Shown here: positions 10,578-61,240 of the stretch, in pieces
How positions within the stretch are numbered: position 1 is the stretch's first letter
How the letters are laid out: the number at the start of each line of letters is the position of its first letter
Assembly: GCA_963965975.1 (NCBI GenBank)
Contig: OZ014411.1
Coordinates: forward strand, 15,458,446-15,522,445
Reading direction: 5' to 3'
Source of the DNA: Xestospongia bergquistia
Lineage: Eukaryota; Porifera; Demospongiae; Haplosclerida; Petrosiidae
Length of the DNA stretch: 64,000 nucleotides
Position numbers and translations under genes: made by a program
The notes under the pieces: generated by a model
Databases searched by the model: none
Seen by the model: only the letters and a program-made list of their open reading frames with translations
What the model was told of the DNA's origin: nothing

Positions 10578-12165
10578 GCACGCATGTATAGCTTATACAT
10601 TGAGGTCAAAGTAGCTATGTGATTTGTACACCAATGGCCCAATGTGATTAAACATATAACTTCCAGGACCAAGGTGTATAAATGGCTTATTCCATGTTGA
10701 CCAATCAGATTGGTTAATTATGATAGCTACATTGGATATGCATATTTTTGTGAAAATTGTTAGTGTTTATTAGGCTACACTGCATCTTCATAACAGTTTT
10801 TGATTTTCAATCAAGGTAGATAGAAATAGACAAAGACATTGACAAAATTATTTTGGAGCTCGAGTAACTCTACCATAGCATCACCCTAACACTTTTTCCA
10901 CCCATCTTTGACAAAAAATTGACTGATGCCCAAGTAGGTGCTGTACTGTCAAGTGTATTAGGCACATGGACATTGATCTACCAGCACAATGGAATGATTA
11001 TCACCAGTAAACTTGCTCATCCAACTATCCTTCACATTTGACTTTATACACAATGATCAGTTGAACAAGGAGTGCATGAATATCATTAAACAACACAAAA
11101 GAGTGTCCACTACATTTGTGTTTTAACCATTGTCAAAACGTGGTCAGGGATAATTCCATCTAACTTAGCAATCACAGTGTGTCAGATGGAACCAATGAAT
11201 ATAATTACTATCAGTAATAGAGAGGAACTAAGAAAGAATAAGTCGATACAACGAAAAGCATTTAGAAGAATTGGACTTGAAGGTTAAAGAAGCTGAAGTA
11301 CCTTGCTGAGAACATTCTACCATCTTTTCATTCCCTTTACAAGGATAATGACTGCTTTGGATGTTTGCTTGTTGCCTGGAAGAAAGGATTTGGGGCACTA
11401 GTTAGTAACACTTTGTTCACACTGACCACCAGTATACTGAGAAGCATGTATAATGAGAATTGGATCTCAGGATTCTTTTTTTAGCATAGTGTGATATCAA
11501 TTCTGACTTCATAACAATGAAGACTGCATGACATTGAACTCTGTAGCCATGACACGAGGTGATGGCAGAACAAATGATGGATATCTTCATGTAACCTAAA
11601 GAGGAAATCTGAGAGACACCTTTATTAAGCAACAGGTGCATGATCTTGTAGCCATTGATAAAGGCAATTTTGTCTGTTACCACTAAACCACACCTCCCAA
11701 CAAAACTGCAAGAGATTTCTTTGCACACTGTGTATTACTCAGTATAGCATTTTATAACTTCAATGTGAACATTTGCCACTGAGATATACCATCTGATAGA
11801 TAAGACCTATTTCCTTTTCATTGCCAGAGAAAAACCAAAAAAGACTTAGACATCTAGGGACATAGCCAAGTACTGTTTCCACTCAGGGGAATTAAAGAAC
11901 CCTAACATGATTTAATAATCCAATTACAGGATTACAACGCTTATGCCTCTAAACCTTACAATCTATAGGAGGACATCCATAATGAATTTTACAATTTTTG
12001 GGACAGATCATAATCCATTAGGAAGGGCTGTGTCCATGCAAGAGCTTCCCTCCCACTTAATTCCTAGGAGTTAGGAGTAGGTTAGGTTAGTACTATTTAT
12101 TAGGTAGACTTAGGTTATTTTTGCCATGAAGGTGTTCTGTCCCAGTTTCAATACTTGCTTCCAAA
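10578..12165. other. Unique spacer; possible decayed element, family unknown
   Basis: No gene recognised. The base composition is less AT-rich than the flanks, and stretches read like broken coding sequence (for example plus-strand FPPIFDKKLTDAQVGAV near 10900 and VHDLVAIDKGNFVCYHY-like sequence near 11640 after frame changes). This suggests an old transposon or pseudogene, but no family could be named. A minus-strand open frame at 11417-11728 is probably fortuitous. Confidence 0.3.
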
Positions 12166-12855
12166 CCAATTCCAAAATTCATTCCAGGATATGACATACA
12201 AGAAGCACTTACATTTGCATATCTGTCTGAGTTAGCCTACAAACCATACCACACATTCAAGCAAAATGTAAAGAAATACAAATTGGAGGCTAAGAAACAG
12301 ATATATGATAGTCACACTGACACAAATGGTTTTATAGCTTCTAATAGTACTACTCTTGTTGTTGTATTCAGAGGTACAAATATTTATTCCGACAAAAATA
12401 TTTTGACTGATGCATAGTTTTTAAAAAAAAGCAATTGACAATAGTCAAGTATATTGCCATGGAGGTTTTGTTGATGCATCCAATGCTGTTTATACTTCTA
12501 TTAAGATTATGTTAAAAGACATGTTGGCAAAAAGAAGCTCTTCATAACAGGACATAGTCTTGTTGGTGCTTTTGCATCTATACTAACCTATCGTCTCTAT
12601 AAAAAATATCAACAATTACACCCGACTATGTATGTTTATGGATGCCCACCAACTTGTGACAAGAAATTCTCAGACTATTTTCATGCAATCTCTTCATATG
12701 TTATCACTATTGATGGTGATATCATTTCCAATGGTCATGCTACAACACTAGGTTCATGGATTGGTCTGTATAAACCATTGGAAGTGTATTTTCTTCAAAG
12801 TGCTGGTGGTCATGGCATAGCATACTACATTGACCAGTTAAAAAAGTTGCAATGA
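12166..12855 (+). pseudogene. 5'-truncated, broken class-3 lipase copy
   Basis: Starts abruptly at the equivalent of lipase residue about 37 (PIPKFIPGYDIQEALTF). It has TAG at 12415-12417 where copy A has CGG, a one-base insertion in the following A run, and a one-base deletion near 12504 that restores the frame. The last 75 codons are open and keep GGHG, but the downstream His-Tyr is Tyr-Tyr. GHSLVG is kept. It has no SKICH-like part or promoter and is clearly non-functional. Confidence 0.8.
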
Positions 12856-15800
12856 TGGCCAGATGACAATACAGCAGTGTTTAACATTGTAACTTGTAGA
12901 CTGTAGTGTAGCCAATATTTTCATTTTAGTTATTGTTATTCATCCTGTAGTTTTATTGACTGTTAGTCATCTTGTACCTTTTTAACAAAAATAACATTCA
13001 TTCAAAATATTTATATATTCATTTTTGACAAGAACATGAGGTCACATTTACTTTAAAATGAGTTAGCTACAGAGTAAAGAAATCAATGTATAATTTTATT
13101 AGAGAATATTATTTGCTTCTAAATGATACTTATTATTAAGAAGTACACTTTCCATGTTTGCATTACAGTTAAAAAGTATTCTTTTGTCCACTAGCTAATA
13201 ATAAATTAATCACAAAACCAGAAGTATGAGATTAGGTTGTTGGAGGTGTGATAAGGATCTTGCCCCTTTGTTCATACAGTCTAATGTAATATATGGATGA
13301 TATAAATGTGTATAACTTTATAAGGACAATAAGAAACATATGCAAGTTCATTATTTAACATAGAAATCAGGACATACATAATAAGGGAGTTGGAACATTG
13401 TTATTATAATGTACAACAGATATCTTCCACAAGATTTTATTTGAACGATGATTAAGCAACATGTCGATTGTAAAAAAATCAGGTGCACAAGAATACATTT
13501 TTGACCAATCAAAGGCATGCCCAAAGTTCATGTCTTTATGATTTTTGCGACTAATGACAACAGTCAAACTGTTGGTTCAGGCAATAAAGTGTTTTACCTA
13601 CCAATGAACTACATTATATGCATCAGTTTCTCTAATTCTATGTACTACATGTCTGAATGTAATGATTGCCAAATATTGGTTGCTTATCCACTACATAGTT
13701 AATTTGCAATCAAGTTAAAATACATATATAATCTTGTCTATACCTACAAGAATCCTATCAAACACTCTTAATGACAATGCTCACACATTTGACAACTTGC
13801 TAAGTTCTTGTGCAATCTATCATTTTAGATGGGTGTCATGTATTGTGGTTTCCATTAAAGTAACTGTGGTAACATTGTTGAAATAAGGGTACTAATTTCA
13901 CTAGATTGTTGAAATGTGTTAATATGAATCAATGTGTGGTCATACTTTGGCTTTAATAATAACTTCATGCTTCTCTCGCTTACAGCAGGTGTTTTTTTTG
14001 GTAGTTCAATACTACAGATTTAGCTCATGGACAGGTATATTACTATAGAAGTAACTGTTTGGTTACTTTAAAAAAAATGATTCCAATATTTTTAAAGACT
14101 ATAAAATCTAGCAACCTTTAGATGTATGTACCACTAAAGGTGCCACTCATGATAACATATATTATATCTACAATCTCATTAGAGAAATATATTCGTTAGT
14201 CTTCATTCAACTGTAAATAAGTTATATTATTAGTTACAATAAATTACACTGCAAATCTAATTTGTCATTTTAATGAGTAGTGTTATTGCTGCAATGCCAA
14301 AACTATCCTGAGTAGATATGGCATGTTTATATACATGATTGAGAAATATTACAATAACAAGTAAGAAACAAACAATTATAGGTAACTACTTTGTTCATAT
14401 AATGAATGTAATATATGGATAATATAATTGTGCATTATTTTTATAAGGTTAATATGAAATATATACAAGTTTATTATTTAATTTAGATATCAGACATATA
14501 CAATGAAGGAGTTGGCAAATACAATAGCTTTGTTTGGTTTATTATATAACATATACAGTTAGCTTTGGCAGTGACTATCACTTAAAGCAACTATATAGTG
14601 ATACTTTAATGATGTAATTAAACAATGTTTGAAACAACCAGCATGACATTTTATGTGCTGAAAACAAGCAACAATCTGTAAAAGTTTCAAGTGCCAGAAT
14701 TACATCCATTAATGTCATAAGTAACTGGTTCTTTAATTCACCTTCAAAATAGTCACCAAAACAGCTAACTGTTTTAGGCCTGAGATGCAGCAATTCTATA
14801 TTCAATTCAATTATTCAGTAAATAAATGTTCTATATCTGTATGATATTCAATTTGATCTGATTTTTTGACAATAAAGTTACCATTGTTTGTGATAAGTTG
14901 TGGCTACTTGGATTGAATTACTAGCTCTCTTCATTTTCACTATGTTTAGGTTGTTACTAATCTGGGTAGATAATTCTGAGGGATGTTGCAGAAAGCTTGT
15001 TAAGATAAAGTTTACAAAACTCGTATCACATTTTTGTACAGAGATGCCATCCTACAAGCTTGTTCTGTGCAGATCAGGTCAACTATTCATTTTAATACAT
15101 TTATTTGAATTTAGTAGCAACTATAAATACATGGCAATAAGTTTGTTCCTAGTACTTAGCATCTCTGATCTACTTTTATGATAGTTATACAGGACCGATG
15201 TCCTACTGCAACAAAGACTGTTGTAATAGTAAATTGACATTTATCACATCATTGATAACTGTTTTAAGTATATCAAATCATTGATTAATTGTTTTTTGTA
15301 TATACATGCATGTGCTTGAGAAACGTTTGTTTATCATTCTTTATTCAGTAAAAAATAAATTTCAACAAAGATATCATGTTTTATTACGTATTATGCAGTC
15401 ACAGTAACTGGTTTGGTACAAGCATTCATGTTTAATTAGGACATTGTACAATACGTAACTTTATAAGCACATGTATTATTGTAAGCAATATCAAACATAG
15501 TGAATATTACCAGACAAATTTCAGTAATTATATTGAGGGTAAAATGTGATACCTGTTATATTTCTGAACATACCTCTATTAGTTCAACGTCAAAATTCTT
15601 TTTCTAGAGTCGACACATCACTTTAGATTGGACAAGTGTGCTCACACATGTGATATTGAGACCACTGAAGGTTCAATAACACAGCATAAAAAAAACAATG
15701 GCCAGGTAAGAAGCTCTACTAATGTACTACTTAGTACTGTCATATTACAGATCTTACTAAAATCGACTTCCTTCTCTGTTCTCATGCTGGAAAACAAATA

Positions 15801-16479
15801 CATCAAATTCAGTTTATATGTATTTAGTATGTTCATTATGTATAACCACATATATTATCGTAGCTTATAACACATAGTTAATATTATGAAATGAAATTTG
15901 GTAAAGTTATATTGTGGGTAACATATATTATACCTGCTATAATAAACTATGTTACATTGAAACAAATGTTTAAATGAAAATTGGTCTTACAGATTCTACA
16001 TTTAGAACTTGTATATGTAGACTTTAAGTATCATTACTGCAATATTTGTGAAACTTTTATGAGGTGTTAGTCATAAACTAATTATTTGTGCATTGATGTT
16101 CAACAAGTTTGAAGTAAGTCTGGTGATGTCATTTAAACTAATTTTTTAGTATTCATAACATGTCACTAACATATGAATGATTTAAATAATTACAGTGTAC
16201 ATTGACAGTGTATGTATAGAAGTTTTATACTAGATTAGTAATTATCAATGTTTATAGGAGTAGCTATATGTAGAATTAAACACAAACTACTTGTATATGT
16301 CCTTCTACTGACTTTGTCAGATTAGTACTAAATGCATTTTGCCAGTTGGCTACATTTACTGTTACCATAGTGAACAAATTTAGTGGATTCAAACAAAGAA
16401 AATCAAAATTTTAATAAAGGTGAGATAGAGGTAGAAAGAAAGAGCTAATGTTGATCTCAGTATACAGTAGTATATATCG
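12748..16479 (+). repeat. 3.7 kb duplicated block, copy 2
   Basis: Partner of 6817-10547. Here the block runs on continuously from the lipase pseudogene, so this is probably the source arrangement and 6817-10547 the derived copy. Contents beyond 12855 are non-coding apart from the weak exon candidate at 15608-15705. Confidence 0.68.
15608..15705 (+). CDS. Possible orphan exon (Cys-containing), copy 2
   Basis: Same sequence and splice-like borders as 9677-9774. Weak. Confidence 0.2.
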
Positions 16480-17328
16480 TGTACTTAAAATGACTGGAGG
16501 TGGAGTTAGTCTTTATTTACTATCCCAACAATGTGCTCCTTACATACATACTCAGTGACTACAATGTCATTCTCTTATGAAGACTGTTGATTTCTGAATG
16601 GAGGGGGTCACCAAGGTTAGGTTAAATGCTATCATTGTAGAGCCCTTCTATAACATATGCTATCATGTCCTGTCTTGGTAGTATTGCAGACACTGTGACC
16701 AGGTTATATGTTTTATGGTTGACTATATCTCACGTGTTCAACACCAGCCTCACTTTCAGTAGCATTTGGAGGTGATTGAGATATAATATGTACTTGTCCC
16801 TCAAAAGGTTTGCTTCGGGTACTGAGTGCACCTTACCTAGAAGATGTCAGGAACAGGATATCTGACTTGCTATTTTAATTATTAGCATGTAAATACTAAT
16901 GTCTTCTTTTTATTGTCAAAAATCAAAGACTATCAGAGTTAGCCATTATACACAAAATGCATTATAACTGTGATATTCTAAATCTTAATATTTATTTAAT
17001 TTTACCAACAACTTGTTTATGAAGTCTTAGACTTCTGTGTGATACATATACATATATGCTAAAATGAAAGCGATTAACCAATTTATGTAAACTTTAGTTG
17101 GATGCATTTGTACAAAACACATTGAAGTGTATACATGAATTTCAGAGTAGAAGCCCTAGTCCAACATCTCATCATCACAGTTCTAAAAATTATCTACATG
17201 ATCAACGCCACAGTACATTTACTACTTTATTAATGAAACTGGACATGATGTTTATTTTATTGCATCAAATAATTTGCTTTGTACATACAACAATACTTGT
17301 ATAGCCATATATTAGTTCAATCAACAGA
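16480..17328. other. Spacer; first copy of a diverged direct repeat
   Basis: No gene. About 17046-17300 (ATATGCTAAAATGAAAG onward) recurs in diverged form at about 17698-17965, the two copies separated by a foldback element and a partial promoter-flank copy. Confidence 0.45.
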
Positions 17329-17588
17329 TATATATGTGACTTGGTTTGCAGTAAGGGACCACTTCTGTCAAAACATTGATCTATGAAAAAGGATCACTGT
17401 TAAGACACCTCAACAAACATTTTTGTATACATATATACAGTTACCATGAACAGTTGTCTATATATAGCAGCTGTATGTATATGAAACTGTTTTTAAGATG
17501 TTTAACAGTCAAGTGGTCTTTTTTCATAAAACACATCACAAATGTTTTGCCAGAAGTGGTCCCTTAATGCAAATCAGGTCACATATAT
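17329..17588. mobile_element. Foldback/MITE-like element with about 46-bp inverted arms
   Basis: Arms 17329-17374 and 17543-17588 are near-perfect inverted repeats (ATATATGTGACTTGG / TTTGCAGTAAGGGACCAC on the left; reversed at AGAAGTGGTCCCTTAATGC on the right). A TA flanks the inner AGGGACCAC core on both sides, which would also fit a Tc1/mariner-type MITE with TA target duplication. No transposase lies inside. Confidence 0.6.
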
Positions 17589-18342
17589 AAGTGAGTCAAT
17601 TCTTCCTCCTAACTATGAAGTCAAATGGAATTTACCACCAACATACTGGCACCAAAGTTTACTCTTTGCTTAATAATGGTACTTTTCCCACAAATCAGGT
17701 CATATATGCTAAAATAGAACCAATGAACAATTAATGTAAATTTTAGGTTGCATGCATACCTAAAAAATACATTGAAGTGTATATATGAATTTCATAGTAG
17801 CAGCCCTGGTTCAGTATATCAGCATCAGAGTTCTAAAAATTATCTACATGAATAGTCAATTCCATAGTAAATTAACTATATTAGTAATGAAAATTGTACA
17901 TGATGTTTATTTTATTGTATCAAATAATTTACTATGTACATATACTGTACCTGTATAAACATATAATTATTAGTTAAATCAACAATAAATGTTTACAGTG
18001 AATTATAACAATACAAAATATATGCTCATATATATTAATGTAAATTGTCTGGTAATAAATCAATTATAACATGTGAACATGACTGTATAACCATGTATTG
18101 GTCAAATCAACATTCAGTTTTTAGTGATATAATATACAGGTAATCAGCTGTTCCTCCTAACTGTGAAGTCAAATTGAATGTTACAATCAACATACTGGCA
18201 CTGAAGATTTCTCTTTGTCAAGCTGTACTAGTTTTAGGATTTGAGTCAGACAGTCATAATGCCAAAATTGCACTGCAGAGCATATCTTGGCATTGTTTGA
18301 TGCATATCACAACAAATAAGTAGCTCCACCCCAGCTTAGTAT
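17589..18342. other. Spacer before lipase copy B with promoter-flank duplicates
   Basis: Contains the second copy of the direct repeat (17698-17965) and two versions of the lipase upstream flank (about 17613-17690 and 18160-18340; shared CATACTGGCA and CTCTTTG). No coding sequence recognised. Confidence 0.45.
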
Positions 18343-18350
18343 TATAAATA
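18343..18350 (+). promoter_or_regulatory. TATA-like box of lipase copy B
   Basis: TATAAATA, followed by GGCT and TAATTATTGTAC as in copy A. It is 29 bp before the ancestral ATG at 18372. Confidence 0.45.
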
Positions 18351-18371
18351 GGCTGTAATTATTGTACTAAT

Positions 18372-19411
18372 ATGGCACATTTTTGGCAATTATCATTGAT
18401 TGTTGTGGCAATCTTCAACACAAGAAGTGCCTGTACCAACTTTGTACCCCCATCCTTCCTTTGAAATATTATCTGAAGATGATGATTTTCTATCTGTGCC
18501 ATCAACAGAGGCTAGTTTTTGACAAGCTATCTGTTGCAGACAAGATACAAACCCTTATCTCTGGTTGGAGACAACTAAATGACCAGGACAGGCTTGAATT
18601 CTTTGAAAGCCTGAATGAAGTAATGAATAGCCAGGAATCTGAAGCTGATGACGTGACAGATGACTTTGAAACTGCAAGAACCTATAGCACAAAAGTCTAT
18701 GACAACATTGAGCTCTATTCGTATTACAGTTACCTCTATTATTACCCAACTATGAATTGGCATCTTGAGAAGACTCCTGATACAAATAATTACTGGGTGG
18801 GAATATACAGAGAGGGTGACAGTGACAAAAATTACTTGACCTACCAATGGATTCGAAAATCCGCTCGGGGTTCATATAAAGTTGGAAAACTTAGCACCAT
18901 AGCTGGGATGAAGTCACGTAAACAGATTGAAAAAATTGAATTACGTATTTTCAAAGGTGGTTATAAACGCGTGGATGCAGTCACCAACAAACTCCATGGG
19001 GTAGTTCATTCCCTTGCAGTTGAGGCATTTGAAAATGATGAATCTGCAGCAAAAACTGCTGAAGAAGCCGACTATATGCCTCCACTTGAGCCTAAACTGC
19101 AGGCCTTTCTTTTGTCTCTGAAAACGGCTGTGGAAACCTCGAATACTAACAAGAAATCATTCGAATCAGTTCAGTATTCTCAAGAAGACCTGAACAGGCT
19201 GTGGTCCCAGTTTGACTGGCAAGAACAACAGCTTCTTCCCATATTGGAACAAGATAGTCTTCCTGATCATATAAAGAAACCAGGTCAACAATTAGATGAT
19301 CAACCTGAGCCAATAGTTCTGTATCCTGATCTTGGGAACAAACCGACATTGACACAGGCCCTAAGTGCTATTGAGCCAAGCAAAATTACTCTTACAATTA
19401 CACTTGATTAA
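18372..19411 (+). pseudogene. SKICH-like N-terminal part, copy B, frameshifted near the start
   Basis: The ancestral ATG at 18372 begins the same signal peptide (MAHFWQLSLIVVAIF). A one-base insertion in a C run near 18447 leads to TGA, and a second one-base insertion in a T run near 18517 leaves the body 2 bases out of phase with the ATG. The body is open from an ATG at 18383 (342 codons), but that start gives no signal peptide. From about residue 55 onward it is nearly identical to copy A and ends at the same TAA. Either copy B is a decaying gene or its 5' end is read from another exon. The intact body reflects its very recent identity with copy A, so it is not independent evidence of function. 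Confidence 0.65.
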
Positions 19412-21587
19412 AGTTACACATATGTGTACCCGGTTGTTAATACAAAGTCAGCTCTCTCTGGACGGTGGGCATGGCTGGGATTGTATTATTCAAAAATGTA
19501 GGTTTATAGTGATTAAAGTTAAATTGAATAAAGTAATGAAAATATTTTGACTGCCAACAAAATTAATCAATATAATATTTATATCTTTTAGGTCTCTCTC
19601 TTTTGGTCCAAAAGGTTATCTGAGATGGCAATGGGTTGGTCCTGGTTATTTCAAGAAAACAAAACTTAGTTACATTAAAGAAGAGAAGGCAGGTACAACC
19701 ATGGTGAGCTATGTGGGACCCATTTTTGATGGGATAAGTAAGGCTTATCGACAAGTAGGATTTGCTTCTAATGTAATTCAAGCAACAGTATCAGCCACTC
19801 CTGCTAAACCAATTCCGAAATTCATTCCAGGATATAATGTACAAGAAGCACTTACATTTGCATATCTGTCTGAGTTAGCCTACAAACCATACCACACAGT
19901 CAAGCAAAATGTAAAGAAATACAAATTGGAGGCTAAGAAACAGATATATGATAGTCACACTGACACAAATGGTTTTATAACCTCTAATAGTACTACTCTT
20001 GTTGTCGTATTCAGAGGTACAAATATTTATTCCGGCAAAAATATTTTGACTGATGCACGGTTTATAAAAAAAGCAATTGACAATAGTCAAGTATATTGCC
20101 ATGGAAGTTTTATTGATGCATTCAATGCTGTTTATACTTCTATTGAAGATTATGTTAAAAGACATGTTTGCAAAAAGAAACTCTTTATAACAGGACATAG
20201 TCTTGTTGGTGCTTTGGCATCTATACTAACCTATCATCTCTCTAAAAAATATCAACAATTACACCCGACTATGTATGTTTATGGATGCCCACCAACTTGT
20301 GACAAGAAATTCTCAGACTATTTTCTTGCAATCTCTTCATATGTTATCACTATTGATGGTGATATCATTTCCAATGGTCATGCTACAACACTAGGTTCAT
20401 GGATTGGTCTGTATAAACCATTGGAAGTGTATTTTCTTCAAAGTGCTGGTGGTCATGGCATAAAACACTATATTGACCAGTTAAAAAAGTTGCAATGATG
20501 GCCAAATGACAATACAGCAGTGTTTAACATTGTAACTTGTAGACTGTAGTGTAGCCTTATATTTTCATTATATTTATAGTTAGTAATTCTGTTGTTTAGC
20601 TGATTGTTATAAAAAAACGCTGTTAAAACACTCCTCAGCTTCTAGGGGGCTGTGCCCCCCAGACCCCTTCCTTTGGTGGCCCCTAAATTCAAATATGTTC
20701 CTCCACCCCTAGCTGCCATGGAATGATACGTGTGTGGTGAGTTCTGTCTACTATGAGAATGATGGTTTACCAGCAGATGTCAGTATATATTCAGGGGTGG
20801 AGAAAGCTCAAATAAGCTGCCCAGGGCATTGCAAATGAAGTCCTAAAATTGCAGCAATTCATGATCATTGAATTCAAGAATTTAATTACTATATGAAAAA
20901 AATAGTTGTCCTCAAATTATTGCCCAGGCCATTGCCTGAAGGTCTGAGTGGAATCTCCAGGCCTGATATTACTATTTTGTTAATTACATGTAAAGTATAA
21001 TTATATTACAAATACATATTGTTATTGTACTGTATCATGTTATTTGTGCTCCAGATATTACCATCTCAAAGGGAATAAGTACTGTAAAGAGCTTCTTCAT
21101 AGCCCAACTAATGCTGGAAGTATAAGTAAACTATAAAACAATCTATCTATAGGAGACAAATTACAGGTAAACATGTTTAGGTCACACTTAGACTAACAAG
21201 GGATTGTTTATGTGTAATCAATGTGGAGCCAATGTTATTGTATATACAATCCCAAGGTAAATCACTAAATCACTAAACAACTTGTAGTATGTATCTTATT
21301 AACTTAGACCAAAAACTTTTAATTATAGTATTTTTGTGCCACATTTTGCACATTATTTACAATGTTGTTAGTATACTAGGCATCATTTGCATACTGATCA
21401 TAAACTTTTTCAGTATATTAATTAGCCTTAGTAAGTTGCTATGTTTTAGACTAGGAAGAGCTCGAGAGATAACAGAATGGACAAAGAAATTTCTAAAGGA
21501 ATTGCTAAATGTTTTGAAAAACGTCAGTGACTTAATGATATATAACATCAATGATCAGTTGTGCCTGCAAGCATCTTTAATATATAA
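18773..21587 (+). repeat. Lipase segmental duplication, copy B block
   Basis: Partner of 4002-6816. Beyond 21587 the sequence continues uniquely (AAAAAATGCAATTG...), showing the natural right flank that copy A has lost. Confidence 0.75.
19412..20498 (+). CDS. Second SKICH-like domain remainder and class-3 lipase, copy B
   Basis: Same organisation as copy A: in-frame segment 19412-19497, 94-nt intron 19498-19591, exon 19592-20498. The lipase part from Met 19701 (265 residues) is identical to copy A, with GHSLVG at 165-170 (Ser167), Asp219/221 and His252. Because the upstream signal peptide is out of frame and the TAA intervenes, secretion of this copy is doubtful. Confidence 0.65.
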
Positions 21588-22333
21588 AAAAATGCAATTG
21601 TACATAGCTGCATAGTGATGCTGCTGAAAGAAACTACATATGGCCAAGAAGAATCTGAAATAATGCAAGTTTAAGAATATGCATCGTGATTCATATCCAT
21701 ATCACAAGATGTTCCAGAATTATTGCTAAGAGAAAGATCATCTTGCCTTGCTTCTGAGCCAAAAGAAATATTATATAAGTTATTATTGAGGTGTAAAGAT
21801 CACAGTTATTTGCACATCCTGTTACAGCAAAGCTTATTTTAGTTACTAAAGTAAGTTTGCACTATTATTATTAAATTACTATACTTCTTCATAGTTGCCA
21901 TGTACATAGGATACATTTGTAGTTCTATTTCAATTTATGATTTTATTAAAATAAAATAAAGTGTAAAAGTAAGTCCACTCTCTATCGATATTTGTATATA
22001 ATATAGGCTAAAATAACTATATAAATGGATCCAATTACCAATACAGACCAGTTATCATCATTTCCTAATGAGAAATAAGTATGAGAAAAAAGATAAGTCA
22101 TCCCTATATCGATACAAACAAAACTTGAACAATTAGAATCATAACTTAATTGGAATCTCAATTTAACACTTAAGTGATAGCATATATATCTGTATATCAA
22201 ACTGTTATTACCAAATAGACACTTCAGAAACCAATTCTATAATGTCAAAGAAGCTTAATATGGAAAAATCAGTTCAATATAGCATTTAAAGGACAAATTT
22301 AAGACACAATTTTATATTCCATTTTCATTTGAA
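21588..22333. other. Intergenic between convergent genes
   Basis: Nothing recognised. It lies between the plus-strand lipase copy B and the 3' end of the minus-strand ankyrin/Death gene, so it should hold both 3' UTRs. Confidence 0.4.
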
Positions 22334-59621
<37,288 letters not shown>

Positions 59622-61240
59622 CTAAGACAAAAAAAAACAGTAACGATCTAATTTCGATTAACTTAAATATACTTACAAAAATATTAGTAGTAACTTGTTG
59701 AAGAATTTATTCAATGATAATTTAAAGTTACAAAATATGATTTAGTAATTAAAATTTATTTATTGAATATTAAGAGAGCACATTTGATGCATTGACATTC
59801 TTTGACTTATATGTTATAATGTCAGGCTAAAAAACAGTTTTGCATCATTGAATTACTTTGCTTTACATTTGAAATATCAAGAACCTGTGACAATAACTTG
59901 ACAAATATTCCATATAAATGATGTTCCATAATAGATAACTTATACAGTACGGATATTATTATTATTATGTATGTATTTTATAAATTGTATAAACCCTGTG
60001 AACAATATATAGTGTCTTAAAACAACAATGACTAAGAAAATAAACATAACACCAAAGGTTTAAAAAACAAGGATATCAATTCATTAGTCACTATAACTTA
60101 CTCTTGGAAATTACTGATAAACGTATAACATTGAATAGTGGTTTAACAGCTTGAAATGGTGAGATTTAATTGGAAAAAGCAATAATATTAATTTTATTGC
60201 AATGTATTGTGAAGTTAAGACATCTGTTGGTCTAAGCTATGCACAGGGAGAAATTGTACAGAAAATAAGGTATAGTAGTGGACTCTGTCACAGCATTGGT
60301 GTACATATTAACTAGGGATGATTAATATTAAGGTAATGGTGATTATAAAACTTTCTAGTAATTACATAGTCCTAAAGTTGTCAATGTCTTGGCTACAATG
60401 ATTGGGTCATAAATCAATGTTTTCTATATAGTCATGTCACATTATAGACTCCTTACTGAACAATAATAGTACAGTTAATTTGAGCAAAGCTTATACTTAT
60501 AACAAATAAAATCAGAAGACAACAATTTAAAATATACAGTAATTGTCAGCTTAAATTATTATAATCAGCTATCTCTAGTATTAACACTACACTACTCTTG
60601 TATCAACTTTTACAAACTACAAGTTTTAATGTGAATTCATGTCTAGTGTACACAAGTAATTTGTGTTTATGGATTTGAGGCAACTATTATACTCATTTAT
60701 GATCAGGTCCCTTCACTGGAAAAAAGCTTATATAGTATTCTCTATTTAATATTATGTGACTGTTTACTATAATTATATTTAAAAGTACTTCAAACATTGT
60801 TAACATGATGTTGTCTACAAGAATGTCAACAGTGATTAGAGGCCGTGGGCAGTGAATATGGAATACTATTGTTACAAAAGGTGGTATTCTAAATCATATG
60901 ACCCCAATATACAAGGTGACATTTGTAACTCTTATATAATGCAAACATTAGCCCTTAGCACATGTGCATTGTATAGTTAACTATATTCACAGCTAGATAC
61001 TAGATGCTAAACCTGAAACTGAAACCCAAAACTCTAAGCAGGCAAATGCCACTTGATACACATAGTGCTTTTTCTCACAGCAACAACAAAAGTTGTGCTG
61101 TTGAAACTTTATTTTCCTTTTGTAATAAATTACATTCAATAATATATCATAATAATATGTTATGTGCAATAGGTATTCAAGTGCCTCATGTTGTACTGTG
61201 GACCCATTGTGCAACCAGCTATGATTTTCTTTGATTATAC
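59622..61240. other. Upstream of ankyrin gene; nothing firm
   Basis: Should contain the first exon and promoter of the ankyrin gene. Candidate donors near 60110 have in-frame stops just upstream. Overlapping open frames at 60993-61234 on both strands resemble nothing known. Confidence 0.35.

Noticed and set aside
11417..11728. Minus-strand frame of 103 codons in the spacer
   Set aside because: No recognisable domain, and plus-strand fragments there look more like decayed coding sequence. Left as unassigned.
60993..61234. Opposed open frames as first exon of the ankyrin gene
   Set aside because: The minus frame shows no ankyrin-like sequence and no suitable phase-0 donor leading to 59621.
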